The notes under the pieces: model-generated
Seen by the model: only the letters and a program-made list of their open reading frames with translations
The model's database searches: none
Told to the model about the DNA's origin: nothing
Translations under genes and position numbers: made by a program
NCBI RefSeq assembly: GCF_029428875.1
Contig: NZ_JAJSOO010000001.1
Location: 3,286,001 to 3,350,000 of the forward strand
Length of the DNA stretch: 64,000 nucleotides
Origin: Streptomyces sp. JH34
GTDB lineage: Bacteria; Actinomycetota; Actinomycetes; Streptomycetales; Streptomycetaceae
Direction: 5' to 3'
Shown: positions 51,538-62,327 of the stretch, in pieces
How positions within the stretch are numbered: position 1 is the stretch's first letter
Layout: each line of letters opens with the position of its first letter

Positions 51538-51654
51538 GAGGTCCGCGCTGGTGACAGCTAAGGCTGGGAGTCACAGCGGACCGGTCCGGCGCGCGTCACC
51601 CATGAGTGCGGCCGGCGCGCATACGCCGCATGACGCCCGGCGCGGGAGCCCCGG

Positions 51655-52230
51655 TCAGCCGGTTTTCGTCAGGGTCGCGTGCGCGGCGGCGAGAATCTCC
51701 TCGGAGAGCGGGGAACCCTGGGTGGCCCGGGAGAGCACCAACGCACCGAACAAGGTGCACAGTCGGGCGATGCCCTCCTCACTCCCACCGGACGCGTCCG
51801 CCGGGGCGAGGAATGCGGCGAAGTCGGCCACGCCCTCCGTGTAGGCGCGGCGGGCCTCTCGGCCCTCACCGCCGCGCGCGACATCGACGGCGAGGGCTGC
51901 AACCGGGCAGCCGTCCGCCGCGTCGTCACGGTGTTCGACGGAGAGATAGGCGTCGATCAGGGCTCGCTGAGCGGTGTCCCGCTGCCCTTCGTACCGCTCG
52001 AGGCCGACCGCGTGGCGCCGGGTCTGCTCGTCGAACGCGTGGGTGGTGGCCTCATCGACGAGCGCCTCCTTTGAGGCGAACTGCTTGTAGAAGGCGCCGT
52101 GGGTGAGACCGGCCGCCTTCATGAGGTCGGCAACGCTCACGTGGGTGCCCTGCTCCCGGAACAACCGGGAGGCGGTGTCCACCACCCGCCTGCGGTTCTC
52201 CTCCGCCTGTGCCTGCGATACGCGGCCCAT
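51655..52230 (-). CDS. TetR-family repressor
   Basis: A 191-residue TetR. The HTH (about residues 8-55) is ENRRRVVDTASRLFREQG, then VADLMKAAGLTHGAFYKQFASKEAL; the C-terminal ligand domain is typical of the QacR/NemR-like group. It is divergent from an SDR gene, with an AT-rich region and inverted repeat between them, so it most likely represses that gene and itself. Confidence 0.92.
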   Translation of the reverse strand: MGRVSQAQAEENRRRVVDTASRLFREQGTHVSVADLMKAAGLTHGAFYKQFASKEALVDEATTHAFDEQTRRHAVGLERYEGQRDTAQRALIDAYLSVEHRDDAADGCPVAALAVDVARGGEGREARRAYTEGVADFAAFLAPADASGGSEEGIARLCTLFGALVLSRATQGSPLSEEILAAAHATLTKTG

Positions 52231-52280
52231 GACCGCCTCCCATTTTGGATGTCGACTGGCATCTATCGTAACTCGATGCT

Positions 52281-52300
52281 TAGATTGGATACGTAATCTA
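52281..52300. promoter_or_regulatory. Candidate TetR operator between the TetR and SDR genes
   Basis: TAGATT-N8-AATCTA inverted repeat in the AT-rich divergent region, 46 nt before the SDR start and 51 nt before the TetR start. Confidence 0.55.
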
Positions 52301-52345
52301 ATTACCGGGTGGCCCGACGGCCCCCCACCAGGACCAGGAGCAGGC

Positions 52346-53038
52346 ATGGAACTGAAGAACGCGGTCGCAGTGGTCACCGGCGCCAACCGGGGTCTGGGGC
52401 GGCACCTAGCCGCCCAGCTCGTCGAGCACGGCGCCAAGGTGTACGCGGCGGCCCGCCGCCCCGAGACGGTCGACCTGCCGGGCGTCACCCCCCTGCGACT
52501 GGACGTCACGGACCAGGAGTCGATACGCGAGGCGGCCCGCATCGCGTCGGACGCGACGCTGCTCATCAACAACGCGGGCGTCTCCACCGGTGCACCGCTG
52601 ATCGGAGGCGACCTGGGCGACGTGCGCGGGGAGATGGAGACCAACTTCTTCGGCCCGCTCGCCGTGACCCGGGCCTTCGCCCCCGTCATCGAGGGCAACG
52701 GCGGCGGCACCGTGCTCAACGTGTTGTCCGTCCTGTCCTGGATGCACCCGGCCGCGCTCGGTTCCTACGCCGCGTCCAAGGCCGCCGCCTGGGCTCTGAC
52801 CGGCGCGACCCGCGAGGAACTGGCGTCCCGCGGCATCGCCGTCTCGGCGCTGCACGTCGGCTACATGGACACCGACATGGCCGCAGGCGTCCCCGCCGAC
52901 CAGAAGACCGCCGCCGCCGCCGTCGCGGCCCAGGCCCTGCGCGGCATCGAGGCGGGCCGGCCTGAGATCGTCGCCGACGAGATCACCCGGCAGGTCAAGC
53001 AGAGCCTGGCCGCGACGCCGCAGACGAACGCGGCTTGA
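52346..53038 (+). CDS. Short-chain dehydrogenase/reductase
   Basis: A 230-residue classical SDR. TGANRGLG (11-18) binds NAD(P); LINNAGVS, Ser128, and Y141-x3-K145 (SYAASKAAAW) form the catalytic set. The Arg after the glycine motif suggests NADPH. The substrate is unknown. Start is ATG 52346. Regulation by the divergent TetR is likely. Confidence 0.92.
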   Translation: MELKNAVAVVTGANRGLGRHLAAQLVEHGAKVYAAARRPETVDLPGVTPLRLDVTDQESIREAARIASDATLLINNAGVSTGAPLIGGDLGDVRGEMETNFFGPLAVTRAFAPVIEGNGGGTVLNVLSVLSWMHPAALGSYAASKAAAWALTGATREELASRGIAVSALHVGYMDTDMAAGVPADQKTAAAAVAAQALRGIEAGRPEIVADEITRQVKQSLAATPQTNAA

Positions 53039-53402
53039 GGCTCGCCCGCCTCCGCTGCGGCACGCCTCTCCTGCCCATCGCCCAGGAGACGGCTGTACCG
53101 CCTGCCCAGGTGGCGGTGGTCTGGTCGCGTGAGCCCGCCACTCGCTCGTTGGCCACGCCCACCCCGATCACCGGCCCGCCCGACCTCGCCCTGCCCGACT
53201 TCTCCGGACCGCCTCCGGGGAGGCGCCCGCCACGGCGTCAACGCCCCGGCCACGCCGGTGACATGACCGGTGGACACGGATGAGGACGCGTGGCGCCCAC
53301 GCCTCGGCCGGAACAGCGGCACCGACGATCTCGTACCGGCGGAAGACCGGGACGAACGGAGACCCCGCCCTGTCACGGACGGGAATCGGAACGGAGACGA
53401 CG
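53039..53402. other. Non-coding gap before the MDR oxidoreductase
   Basis: 364 nt without a supported gene. The region next to 53402 must hold the promoter of the oxidoreductase operon. No repeats or palindromes stood out. Confidence 0.45.
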
Positions 53403-54464
53403 ATGAAGGCCTTCACGGTCGAGAAGTACGGCGACCGAGCCGGGATGCGTGCCGCAGAGGTACCCGACCCCCAGGTCGGCGCCGACGACGTCCTCGTCAA
53501 GATCCACGCGGCCGGCGTCAACCCACTGGACCTCAGGATCCGCAACGGGGACTTCAGGACGCTCATGCCCTACCGTCTCCCGCTCGTCCTGGGCAACGAC
53601 CTCGCCGGAGAGGTCCTCCGAGTCGGCACCTCCGTCACCCGGTTCGCGGTGGGCGACGAGGTCTACGCCCGGCCCGGCAAGGACCGCATCGGTACGTTCG
53701 CCGAGCTCATCGCCGTCCATCAGGACGACCTGGCACCCAAACCCGCCGCCCTCACCATGACCGAGGCCGCCTCCCTCCCCCTTGTCGCCCTGACCGCATG
53801 GCAGGCACTGGTCGAGAGGGCCCGGGTGCGACCGGGCCAGAGGGTACTCATCCACGCAGGAGCCGGCGGCCTCGGCTCCATCGCCGTCCAGCTGGCCAAG
53901 GCGCTCGGCGCGCACGTGGCCACCACCGCGAGCACCGGCAACGTCGACCTGGTCAAGGAACTCGGCGCGGACGTCGCCGTCGACCACCGCACCCAGGACT
54001 TCACCGACCTGCTCGACGGCTACGACGTCGTCCTGGACTCCCTGGGCGGCGACAACCTGGCCAGGTCCTTGCGTGTGCTCAAGCCCGGCGGTCAGGTCAT
54101 CAGCGTCGCGGGCCCGCCCGACCCGGCGTTCGCCCGCGAAATCGGCGCGAACCCGTTGCTCCGCCTGGCCATGACCGCGCTGAGCTTCAGGACCCGGCGC
54201 AGCGCCAAGCGCCGCGGGGTGACGTACTCCTTCCTGTTCATGAAGGCCAGTGGCGCCCAACTGCGGGAGCTCACGGCACTCATCGACGCCGGGAAGATCC
54301 GCCCCGTCGTCGACCGCGTCTTCCCGTTCGACGAGACCCTTCACGCCATGGAGTACGTCGAGAAGGGCCGTGCGAAGGCCGGCAAGGTCGTCGTCGCGAT
54401 GGCCTGGCCGGGCGGCGAAAAGGCAGTGCCCGTGGACACCCGCGGGGGCAGACTGACTCCATGA
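53403..54464 (+). CDS. NADPH-dependent MDR oxidoreductase (quinone reductase type)
   Basis: A 353-residue zinc-independent medium-chain dehydrogenase. The GroES-like half includes KIHAAGVNPLDLRIRNG and LVLGNDLAGEVL; the Rossmann half has LIHAGAGGLGSIAVQLAKALGA (about residues 155-176). It should reduce quinones or enones with NADPH. Start is ATG 53403 with GGAG upstream. The stop overlaps the DinB gene start by 4 nt (ATGA), so they are co-translated. Confidence 0.92.
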   Translation: MKAFTVEKYGDRAGMRAAEVPDPQVGADDVLVKIHAAGVNPLDLRIRNGDFRTLMPYRLPLVLGNDLAGEVLRVGTSVTRFAVGDEVYARPGKDRIGTFAELIAVHQDDLAPKPAALTMTEAASLPLVALTAWQALVERARVRPGQRVLIHAGAGGLGSIAVQLAKALGAHVATTASTGNVDLVKELGADVAVDHRTQDFTDLLDGYDVVLDSLGGDNLARSLRVLKPGGQVISVAGPPDPAFAREIGANPLLRLAMTALSFRTRRSAKRRGVTYSFLFMKASGAQLRELTALIDAGKIRPVVDRVFPFDETLHAMEYVEKGRAKAGKVVVAMAWPGGEKAVPVDTRGGRLTP

Positions 54465-55072
54465 CTCCCCCTGACGCGAAGGCCGACCTCCACTTCTATC
54501 TCCAGTCGGCCCGTGACGCCCTGCTGTGGAAGCTCGAAGGCCTCTCGGAGTACGACTCCAGGCGTCCACTGACGCCGACCGGCACGAACCTGCTGGGTCT
54601 GGTCAAGCACGTGGCAGGCGTCGAATTCGGCTACCTCGGCGACACGTTCGGCCGGCCGTCCGGCGAGCCGCTGCCGTGGGTGGACGAAGGGGCGGAGTCC
54701 AACGCGGACATGTGGGCGACCGCCGACGAGTCACGCGAGCAGATCGTGGAGCTCTACCGGCGTTCCTGGACACACGCGGACGCGACGATCGAGGTCCTGC
54801 CCCTCGACGCGGTCGGCACGGTTCCGTGGTGGCCGCCCCATCGGGCCGAGGTGACGCTGCATCACGCCATGGTGCGCGTGATCGCCGACACGCAGCGGCA
54901 CGCCGGGCACGCGGACATCGTCCGGGAGCTGATCGACGGCGCCGTGGGCATGCGCGAGGACAACGTGGCCGTACCGCCCGGCGACGCGTCCTTCTGGGAG
55001 GCGCACCGGAGCCGTCTGGAGCACGCTGCCCGCGACGCGGACCGGGCCCGCCCGGTGGTGCCGGGTGCATGA
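54461..55072 (+). CDS. DinB-family protein (DUF664)
   Basis: A 203-residue four-helix protein with the DinB metal-site His residues in LVKHVAGVEFGYLG and in HHAMVRVIADTQRHAGHADIV. Members include mycothiol- and bacillithiol-dependent enzymes and many of unknown role. Coupling to the MDR oxidoreductase suggests detoxification of an electrophile, possibly with mycothiol. That is inference. Confidence 0.88.
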   Translation: MTPPDAKADLHFYLQSARDALLWKLEGLSEYDSRRPLTPTGTNLLGLVKHVAGVEFGYLGDTFGRPSGEPLPWVDEGAESNADMWATADESREQIVELYRRSWTHADATIEVLPLDAVGTVPWWPPHRAEVTLHHAMVRVIADTQRHAGHADIVRELIDGAVGMREDNVAVPPGDASFWEAHRSRLEHAARDADRARPVVPGA

Positions 55073-55159
55073 GTGACGTGCCGGCCCCTTCTCATGGGCG
55101 CTGGGCGGGACCCTCGTAATCCTGTCGAGTCGCCGGTGTGCGCGACCTACTCTCGCCGC

Positions 55160-55489
55160 ATGCCTCCCGCCAAGAGCTCCTTCGTCTGCCTGCCGTGCCG
55201 GGCCTCCTACAAGCAGCCGGGCGGCGGGGAGAAGCCCCGCCGTTGCCCCCGGTGCGCCGGGACGCTGGTCCACGCCGGGGCCGCCTTCGCGGCGCCACGC
55301 CGACGGGACACCGCGGCGTGGCGCACGCTCTCGGTCCTGCTGAACGCGGGCGTCCGATTCCACATGGGCTGCAGCACGGGGTCGGGCTACCGTCCTCGCA
55401 CGCTGAGCGAGGTGAAGGAGCGGATGGTGCACGCCGAGCGCACGGGGGAGCCGTTCGCGAGCGCCCTGGTCCGGCCCGAACTGCCGTGA
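55160..55489 (+). CDS. Zinc-ribbon-containing conserved hypothetical protein
   Basis: A 109-residue protein from ATG 55160. An N-terminal zinc ribbon with CLPC and CPRC (about residues 11-40) is followed by a helical region ending LVRPELP. Similar Streptomyces proteins are sometimes mislabelled as deoxyxylulose-phosphate synthases; the size rules that out. Function unknown. Confidence 0.78.
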   Translation: MPPAKSSFVCLPCRASYKQPGGGEKPRRCPRCAGTLVHAGAAFAAPRRRDTAAWRTLSVLLNAGVRFHMGCSTGSGYRPRTLSEVKERMVHAERTGEPFASALVRPELP

Positions 55490-55526
55490 CGACGTCCCCC
55501 GTGGCCCACAACCCGAAAGGCACACC

Positions 55527-55993
55527 GTGAAGGCCTCGGAAGACACCGGCGACAAACCCGCTCCCCGGCCCCTGGACGATTCGGCGCTCTCCGGGATGCT
55601 GCGGGACCAGCGGTTCGGCGTGCTCGCCGCCGTCCGTTCCACGGGGCACCCGCGGACGAGGACGAGCGCGTCCTGCTGATCTCCACCACCGTGGACCGCC
55701 TCAAGGCCCGCCTCCTTCGGCGCGATCCGCATGCCTCCCTGCATGTCCGGGGCGATGACATCTGGTCGTTCGCCGTGGCGGAAGGGCTCGCGGAGGTGTC
55801 GGAGCCGACCACCGGCGCCGGTGACCGGACCGGTCGCGAACTCCTCTCTCTGACACCAGGGTTCGACGACCCGGCGAAGGAACGCGCCTTCCTGGAGGAG
55901 GCGGTCGCGGAACAGCGTGTGGTGATCCGGATCCGCGTGTCACGTCTCTACGGAGCCGCACTGGACATGACGGGCCCGGCCGGTGCCGCTTGA
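55527..55993 (+). pseudogene. Disrupted PPOX/F420-dependent oxidoreductase-like gene
   Basis: GTG 55527 starts a normal PPOX-fold N-terminus (LSGMLRDQRFGVLAAVRSTGHP). The frame is then lost, and a second frame resumes with DEDERVLLISTTVDRLKARLL and continues to the usual C-terminal end (GALDMTGPAGAA region). About 11 residues of the first beta-hairpin (the usual strand after GHP) are missing, so a ~30-nt deletion with frameshift occurred at about 55650. The product should be inactive. Confidence 0.75.
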
Positions 55994-56605
55994 TCTGCCT
56001 CATGACGCCGTGCTGTGCGACCTCGACAACGTGGTCCGCTTCTACGACATGACGCGCCTGGCCGCACCGGAACGGGCTGCCGGCCTGCCCGAGGGCACCA
56101 CGGAGGACATCGCCTGCGCCCCGGGATCGATCTGCCGCTCCTCCTGGGCCGGATCGCCCGGGACGAACGGGTCGAGGCCGTCGCCGGCGAACTCGTCGGC
56201 CGGGTCGGCACGGTGAAGGCGTACGAACTGGCCCAGGCCATGGCGGACGCACCTTCCCGGGCGGACGGGGCGGTGGTCGCCCTGTTGCGACGGATACGGG
56301 ACCACGTCCCGCTGGTCCTGGTCACCGACGCCACCCCCTGGCTGTTCGAGGACCTCGCCGAGCCGGGGCTCACGGACCTGGCGCACCACGTGGTCAGCAG
56401 CGCCGTCGAAGGGGTCGCGAAGCCAGCTCCCGCGATCCACCGGATCGCCGCCGCGCGGGCCGGGGTCCCGATGGGCCGGTGCCTGTTCGTCGACGACAGC
56501 GCGGAGAACGTCGCCGCCGCCGTCGCGCTCGGCATGACCGGCAAGCGTTTCGGGGAACCGGCCGATCTGCACGCACCGTTCGGCATCAGCCCGCAGGACG
56601 TGTGA
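55983..56605 (+). pseudogene. HAD-family hydrolase with a frameshift
   Basis: GTG 55983 overlaps the PPOX relic. Frame one has the HAD nucleophile motif VLCDLDNVV (Asp13 type) and runs to about 56118. Frame two continues with IDLPLLLGRIARDERVEAVAGELVG and has VLVTDA (motif II), KPAPAIHRIAA (Lys motif) and LFVDDSAENV (motif IV). A loss of one base near 56120-56127 explains the break. A sequencing error is possible. Confidence 0.75.
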
Positions 56606-57227
56606 ACAACCCGCGCCCCAGCTGCGCGAAGGCGAGGCGGGCCGCCTCGACCGCGTCTGCGTACACCTGGCCGGCGCTTTCGCCCGCGTCGATCCGCCGC
56701 CAGTTCTCCTCGGCCAGGATCCGCAGGACGGCGACGATCTGACCGGCGGCGAGTCGCGCCGCCACCGGGGCCACGGGGTCCAGGGCGCGGGCGAGCGCCG
56801 CCTCCGAGCGGCTCTGGTAGCCGTGCAGCCGGGCGACGAGCGACGGGGTCCCGTACAGCAGCCGGTGGAAGGCCAGCACCTGCGGGACGTCGCAGAGACC
56901 GGTCACCGGGTCGCGGTCGTCCAGGCCGATGAGGAAGTGGTGGCGCAACGCGTCCAGCGGTGACATGCCGTCCGGCCGGCCGGAGACGACACGGGCCGCC
57001 TCGTCCTCGTGGTCGGCGAACCGGTGCAGGACCAGGTCCTCCTTGGCCGGGAAGTACCGGAACAGCGTCGGCTTCGAGATGCCGGCCGCCGCCGCCACCT
57101 CGGCCACGGAGACCTTGTCGAAGCCGCGTTCCAGGAACATCGCGATCGCGGCGTCGGAGACCGCCTGGTAGGTCAGCTGCTTCTTGCGTTCCCGCAGGCT
57201 GATCCTCTCGGTCCGCCCGGTGCTCAT
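56586..57227 (-). CDS. TetR-family regulator, second of a pair
   Basis: A 213-residue TetR from ATG 57227. The HTH reads AAIAMFLERGFDKVSVAEVAAAAGISKPTLFRYFPAKEDLV (about residues 27-67). It overlaps the first TetR gene by 4 nt (ATGA) and, at its 3' end, the HAD relic by 20 nt. The C-terminal domain is helical. Two coupled TetR genes beside a DrrAB exporter suggest dual control of that exporter. Confidence 0.9.
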   Translation of the reverse strand: MSTGRTERISLRERKKQLTYQAVSDAAIAMFLERGFDKVSVAEVAAAAGISKPTLFRYFPAKEDLVLHRFADHEDEAARVVSGRPDGMSPLDALRHHFLIGLDDRDPVTGLCDVPQVLAFHRLLYGTPSLVARLHGYQSRSEAALARALDPVAPVAARLAAGQIVAVLRILAEENWRRIDAGESAGQVYADAVEAARLAFAQLGRGLFTRPAG

Positions 57228-57997
57228 GACGACGCGCCCTTCTTGATCAGCGCTTCGACACCGTCGAGGACCCGTTCGAGACCGAACACGAACTCGTAGT
57301 CCGGTTCGTCCGGTTGACTCATGACGTCCGAGGCGAGCAGCCGGGACAGTGCCGGATGGCGGACCGGATCGGTGAGCCGTTGCACCGTCCGCTCCCACTG
57401 CGCCATCACCTGCTGGGGCGAGAGGCCCTTCGCCTCTACGGCGACGGCGAGATCGCTCATCAGCAGGGCCTCGTTGCGCACGAAGCCCCCGACGAGGAGT
57501 ACGACGGAGATCTTGTCGCCCTCGTTCAGGCCACTGTCCTCCAGTGCCTGCAGTCCCTGTTCCCACCAGGCGATCGAATGAGGGCTGGCAGGCGGGCCCG
57601 CGATCGGGATGCGCAGGGCCCACAGGTGGCGGTGGAACATACAGCGCTGGGCCCACGCCCACTGACCGAGGGCCTCCCGCCAGCCCGCTCCGTCCTCCAG
57701 CGCCGGCAGGGGGTCGGGGGCGCCCATGGCCGCCTCCTGCATGAGGAGGTACAGCTCCTCCTTCGCGGACACGTAGCGGTAGAGCGCCATCGTGGAGGCA
57801 CCCAGCTCCTTGGCCACCCGGCCCATGGACACGGCCGCGAGCCCTTCCGACGCGGCGACCGTGACAGCGGCGGCGACGATGCGGTCCAGCGTCAGACCGG
57901 GCTTCGGGCCCTTGACCGGACGGTCGCGCAGCCCCCACGCCGCCTCGATGCTGGGCGGCAGACCGGTGCCGCCCGACGCACTGCTCTTCTCCGTCAC
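57224..57997 (-). CDS. TetR-family regulator, first of a pair
   Basis: A 257-residue TetR from GTG 57997, with GGAAGG about 9 nt upstream. The HTH is ITVAA-like: DRIVAAAVTVAASEGLAAVSMGRVAKELGASTMALYRYVSAKEEL (about residues 37-81), followed by the actinobacterial TetR_C ligand domain. It is divergent from the DrrA gene with about 97 nt between starts, and that region has inverted repeats. It is the likely drug-sensing repressor of the exporter. Confidence 0.9.
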   Translation of the reverse strand: MTEKSSASGGTGLPPSIEAAWGLRDRPVKGPKPGLTLDRIVAAAVTVAASEGLAAVSMGRVAKELGASTMALYRYVSAKEELYLLMQEAAMGAPDPLPALEDGAGWREALGQWAWAQRCMFHRHLWALRIPIAGPPASPHSIAWWEQGLQALEDSGLNEGDKISVVLLVGGFVRNEALLMSDLAVAVEAKGLSPQQVMAQWERTVQRLTDPVRHPALSRLLASDVMSQPDEPDYEFVFGLERVLDGVEALIKKGASS

Positions 57998-58063
57998 CCG
58001 AAGCCGCCTTCCCCAGTACTGGCTTGCCACCATCCTAGGTTTGCGTAATGCTTACACAGTAAC

Positions 58064-58078
58064 GCGTAACTCATACGC
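58064..58078. promoter_or_regulatory. Candidate TetR operator upstream of the DrrAB genes
   Basis: GCGTA-N5-TACGC inverted repeat lies 16 nt before the DrrA start; related GCGTAA and GTAACGC half-sites lie at 58043-58066. Confidence 0.5.
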
Positions 58079-58093
58079 AGAAGGGGGATCGTC

Positions 58094-59054
<961 letters not shown>

Positions 59055-59062
<8 letters not shown>

Positions 59063-59828
59063 CGCACCCGGAGCCCTGACCCACGCCACGGTCATGACGG
59101 GCCGCAGCCTCCTCATCAGCCGCCGCAACATCGACGCCGTCATCACCTCGATGATGCTGCCGGTCCTGCTGATGCTGATCTTCGTCTACTTCTTCGGCGG
59201 CGCGATCGACACGGGCACCGCCTACGACTCGTACGTCATGTACGTCGTCCCCGGCGTCCTGTTCCTGTGCGCGGGCTTCGGCTCGGCCACCACCGCGGTC
59301 GCCGTGAGCGAGGACATGAAGGGCGGCATCATCGACCGCTTCCGCTCCCTGGACATCGGAGGGATGCCGATCCTCGCCGGCCACGTCGTGGCGAGCACCG
59401 TCCGCAATCTGGTCTCCACCACCATCGTGTTCGCGGTCGCCGTCCTCATCGGCTTCCGCCCCGCGGCCACCCCCGCCGGCTGGCTCGCCGTCGCCACCGT
59501 GCTGCTCGCCTACATCGTGGCCCTGTCCTGGATCTCCGCGGCGATCGGCCTGCTCGCCCGCACGCCCGAAGCGGCGGGCGGGTTCACCTTCTTCATGTCG
59601 TTCCTGCCCTACCCGAGCAGCGCGTTCGTCCCGGTCGACAGCATGCCGGCCTGGCTCCACGGCTTCGCCGACCACCAGCCGGTCACCCCGGCCATCGAAA
59701 CCCTCCGGGGACTCCTCCTGGACCAGCCGGTGGGCAACACACCCTGGATCGCGCTCACTTGGGCGGCGGCAATCCTGCTGGTGGCCGTCGCCCTGTCGGG
59801 GGTGCTCTTCAGGGTCCGGACACGGTGA
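59055..59828 (+). CDS. DrrB-type ABC-2 exporter permease
   Basis: A 257-residue ABC-2 membrane protein with six hydrophobic segments, and the family segments GVLFLCAGFGSATTAVAVSEDMKGGIIDRFRSLDIGGMPIL and FSSAFVP-like FLPYPSSAFVP. It pairs with the upstream DrrA-like ATPase as an exporter half. Expression is likely set by the divergent TetR pair. Confidence 0.92.
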
Positions 59829-59973
59829 CGGCGCGAACCGGTGGCGGAAGGGACCCGCCCACAGCCCCGCGAGCGACTCCGTCGTCATCGAGAAGACGTC
59901 GAGCTTGACCGGAACCATGAGTCGTCACGCCGTGAAGATACGATTCCCGGTTCGTCCCGGCGAGGGTGAAGCC

Positions 59974-61227
59974 TCAGAAGACGTCCGGGCACCACGCCCG
60001 CCGCGGCGCCCGGAACACCGCGTCGGCCTTGGCCACCGCTCCCGCACGGCGCTCCTCGATCCGGCCCAGCGCGGCGAGCCGCAGCGCCGACTCGTCGCCC
60101 AGGTACAGCGCCCCCAACTCCCCCACGTCCAGGGCCAGATCGGCGTCCCGCGTCGTCGGGACGCAGGAGGCGCCCGACGGCGACACCTCCAGCAGGAAGC
60201 GGCCGCCCGCGAGGCCGGCGGTGTCCCTGACCTCCAGTACCAGGGCGGCCCCGGCCGCGTACGTACGCGCTTCCAGGGCCCGGGGCACGTCCAGGACCCG
60301 CAGCCACAGCCAGTCCGCCTGCGTCACGACACGCGCCGCGCGCGGGTCCGGGAGGAGGAGCGGCACCAGGTCGTCCGGGGCCCGGTAGCCCGTACGGACC
60401 GTGGTGATCCAGTCGATGGAACAGACGAACCGCCACAACGCGCGTTCCGCCGCCGGGGTCACGGCGATCATGCCGGCCACCGTCGCCTTGTTGAGCGGCT
60501 GCTTCCCGTCGCCCCAGCGGTCGTCGGCGCGGTAGGTGATCAGCCCTTCCGTCTCCCCGTCCGCCGACCGGTACACCGCGTGGAACGGCTCCGTCCACGT
60601 CTCGAACGCCGGGACGTCCACCCCGGTGCTGCGCTGCCACCAGCGCTCGTCCCGGGAGACCACACCGTGCTGCCGGGCCGCGAGGCGGCCGTGGAGCTCG
60701 GGCCCCAGCTTCCGTACGTCGGCTCCGTCGACCAGCTCGATCCGGCCGCCGTCCGCCTCGGAGGGGATCCTCGCGCGCGGGTCCAGGCCCGCGCGGGGCA
60801 CGTCGATCTCCCACTCGGTGGACCAGGCGGCCGGCCCGAATCCGTACCGTCCGTAGATCGGGTACTCGGCGGCGATCAGCGAGGCGACCACGTCGCCGCG
60901 CTCCTTCGCCGCGGCCAGGTCCGTGGCCATCATCCGGCTCAGCAGCCCGCGCCGGCGGTGCGTGGGGGTCACCGTCACGGCGGTGACGGCGTCGGCCGGC
61001 ACCCTCGCCCCGCCGACGACGGTGAGCTCCTGCGCGAACGAGCGGAAGGTCGCCACACATCGCCCGGCGTCGAACACGCCCTGGACACGCGCGAGATCGG
61101 TATGCGCCAGGCGCACCGCGACCTCCTCCTCACCGGGAGCCCCGGCCGCCCGGAGGAACCCGGTCCCCACGGCACGGAGCCAGTCGGGGTACTCACCGGC
61201 GGTCACGGTACGCGGATCAAGGCTCAT
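59974..61227 (-). CDS. Eis-like GNAT acetyltransferase
   Basis: A 417-residue Eis-family enzyme from ATG 61227 ([13 protein letters not shown]). It has two GNAT domains: the active one with [21 protein letters not shown] (about residues 78-98), and a second, structural one, then an SCP2-like C-terminal domain (about 300-417). Mycobacterial Eis acetylates aminoglycosides and protein lysines. The C-terminal carboxylate (...CPDVF) is at the expected position for the family base. Substrate here is unknown. Confidence 0.92.
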   Translation of the reverse strand: MSLDPRTVTAGEYPDWLRAVGTGFLRAAGAPGEEEVAVRLAHTDLARVQGVFDAGRCVATFRSFAQELTVVGGARVPADAVTAVTVTPTHRRRGLLSRMMATDLAAAKERGDVVASLIAAEYPIYGRYGFGPAAWSTEWEIDVPRAGLDPRARIPSEADGGRIELVDGADVRKLGPELHGRLAARQHGVVSRDERWWQRSTGVDVPAFETWTEPFHAVYRSADGETEGLITYRADDRWGDGKQPLNKATVAGMIAVTPAAERALWRFVCSIDWITTVRTGYRAPDDLVPLLLPDPRAARVVTQADWLWLRVLDVPRALEARTYAAGAALVLEVRDTAGLAGGRFLLEVSPSGASCVPTTRDADLALDVGELGALYLGDESALRLAALGRIEERRAGAVAKADAVFRAPRRAWCPDVF

Positions 61228-61297
61228 ACGGCCCACGCTAGGCACGGACCGCACGTGATGTCGCGCGTATTTCCCGCCGCCCCGAGCACGGGCCCGC

Positions 61298-62275
61298 TCA
61301 GAACGCCGCCCGGATGCCGCCCACCTCGGTGGCACCTCCCAGCAGCGGCGCCCGCCCGATCCGGGACACCACGGGGGCGTCCACGCCGAGCAGCCCGAGC
61401 GCCCTCGCCAGTACCGGGCCCAGGGCGCGGGTGGAACCGTCGTCGATCTTGAACGCCAGTGCCCTGCCGTCGGGGAGGGCCACAGCCTGCACCGCCTCCG
61501 CACCCATCTTGGAGAGCGTGCCCGGCACCTCCCGCATCAGCCAGGTGTCCGGCCTCCGCGTGCCCGCGACGTACTCCGGGTGTGCCCGCATCGCGTCCGC
61601 GACCCGGCGTTCCGCCGATCCCGGCTCCGCCAGCACGAAGGAGCGGAACGCCCGGGCCAGGCCCACCAGCCCGATCGCCATCAGCGGGGCCCCGCAGCCG
61701 TCCGTGCCGACCGCCGCGACGGGCTCGCCCGCCGCTTCCGCTACGACCTCGCCGACCAGCAGCTGCAGGGGGTGGGCCGGGTCGAGATAGGTGGCGGTGT
61801 CCCACCCGTTGCGTACGCAGACGGCGAGCATCGCCGCGTGCTTGCCGGAGCAGTTCATGGTGAGCGGCTCGCGGACACCCCCGGACGCGAGGTACGCCTC
61901 CGCCTCGACCGGGTCCAACGGCAGATCCGGCGGGGTCCGGAGGTCGTCGGGCTTCAGGCCGTGCTCGGAGAGCATCGTGCGCACCAGGTCCAGGTGGAAG
62001 CCCTCCCCCGAATGGCTCGCGGCGGCCAGCGCCAGCCGCTCCCCCGAGAGGTCCAGCCCGGCCCGCAGGATCGCGGCGGCCTGCATCGGCTTGTTGGACG
62101 AGCGGGGGAAGACCGGGGCGGACGGGTCCCCGAGCGCGAACTCCACGCTCCCGTCCGCGGCCAGGACGACCAGCGACCCCCGGTGGCGGCCCTCGGTGAA
62201 ACCGGACCGTACGACCTCGGCCAGCACCGGCAGCTCGGGGGACGGGGTCGACGACGGGGCTGTGAAGGAGGTCAT
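61298..62275 (-). CDS. Asparaginase II family protein (Rhizobium type)
   Basis: A 325-residue protein of the thermolabile L-asparaginase II family, which is unrelated to E. coli AnsA/AnsB. Family blocks are [13 protein letters not shown] (Ser-Lys pair), [26 protein letters not shown] and [13 protein letters not shown]. The recently described R. etli ReAV-type enzymes use Ser-Lys and a Zn-Cys site; the Cys residues are conserved here. It should deamidate asparagine. Confidence 0.9.
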   Translation of the reverse strand: MTSFTAPSSTPSPELPVLAEVVRSGFTEGRHRGSLVVLAADGSVEFALGDPSAPVFPRSSNKPMQAAAILRAGLDLSGERLALAAASHSGEGFHLDLVRTMLSEHGLKPDDLRTPPDLPLDPVEAEAYLASGGVREPLTMNCSGKHAAMLAVCVRNGWDTATYLDPAHPLQLLVGEVVAEAAGEPVAAVGTDGCGAPLMAIGLVGLARAFRSFVLAEPGSAERRVADAMRAHPEYVAGTRRPDTWLMREVPGTLSKMGAEAVQAVALPDGRALAFKIDDGSTRALGPVLARALGLLGVDAPVVSRIGRAPLLGGATEVGGIRAAF

Positions 62276-62327
62276 GGGGCGGGTGGCCTTCCGGGGACGG
62301 GCGTGACCCGCCCCCGGAAGGGTCGCT

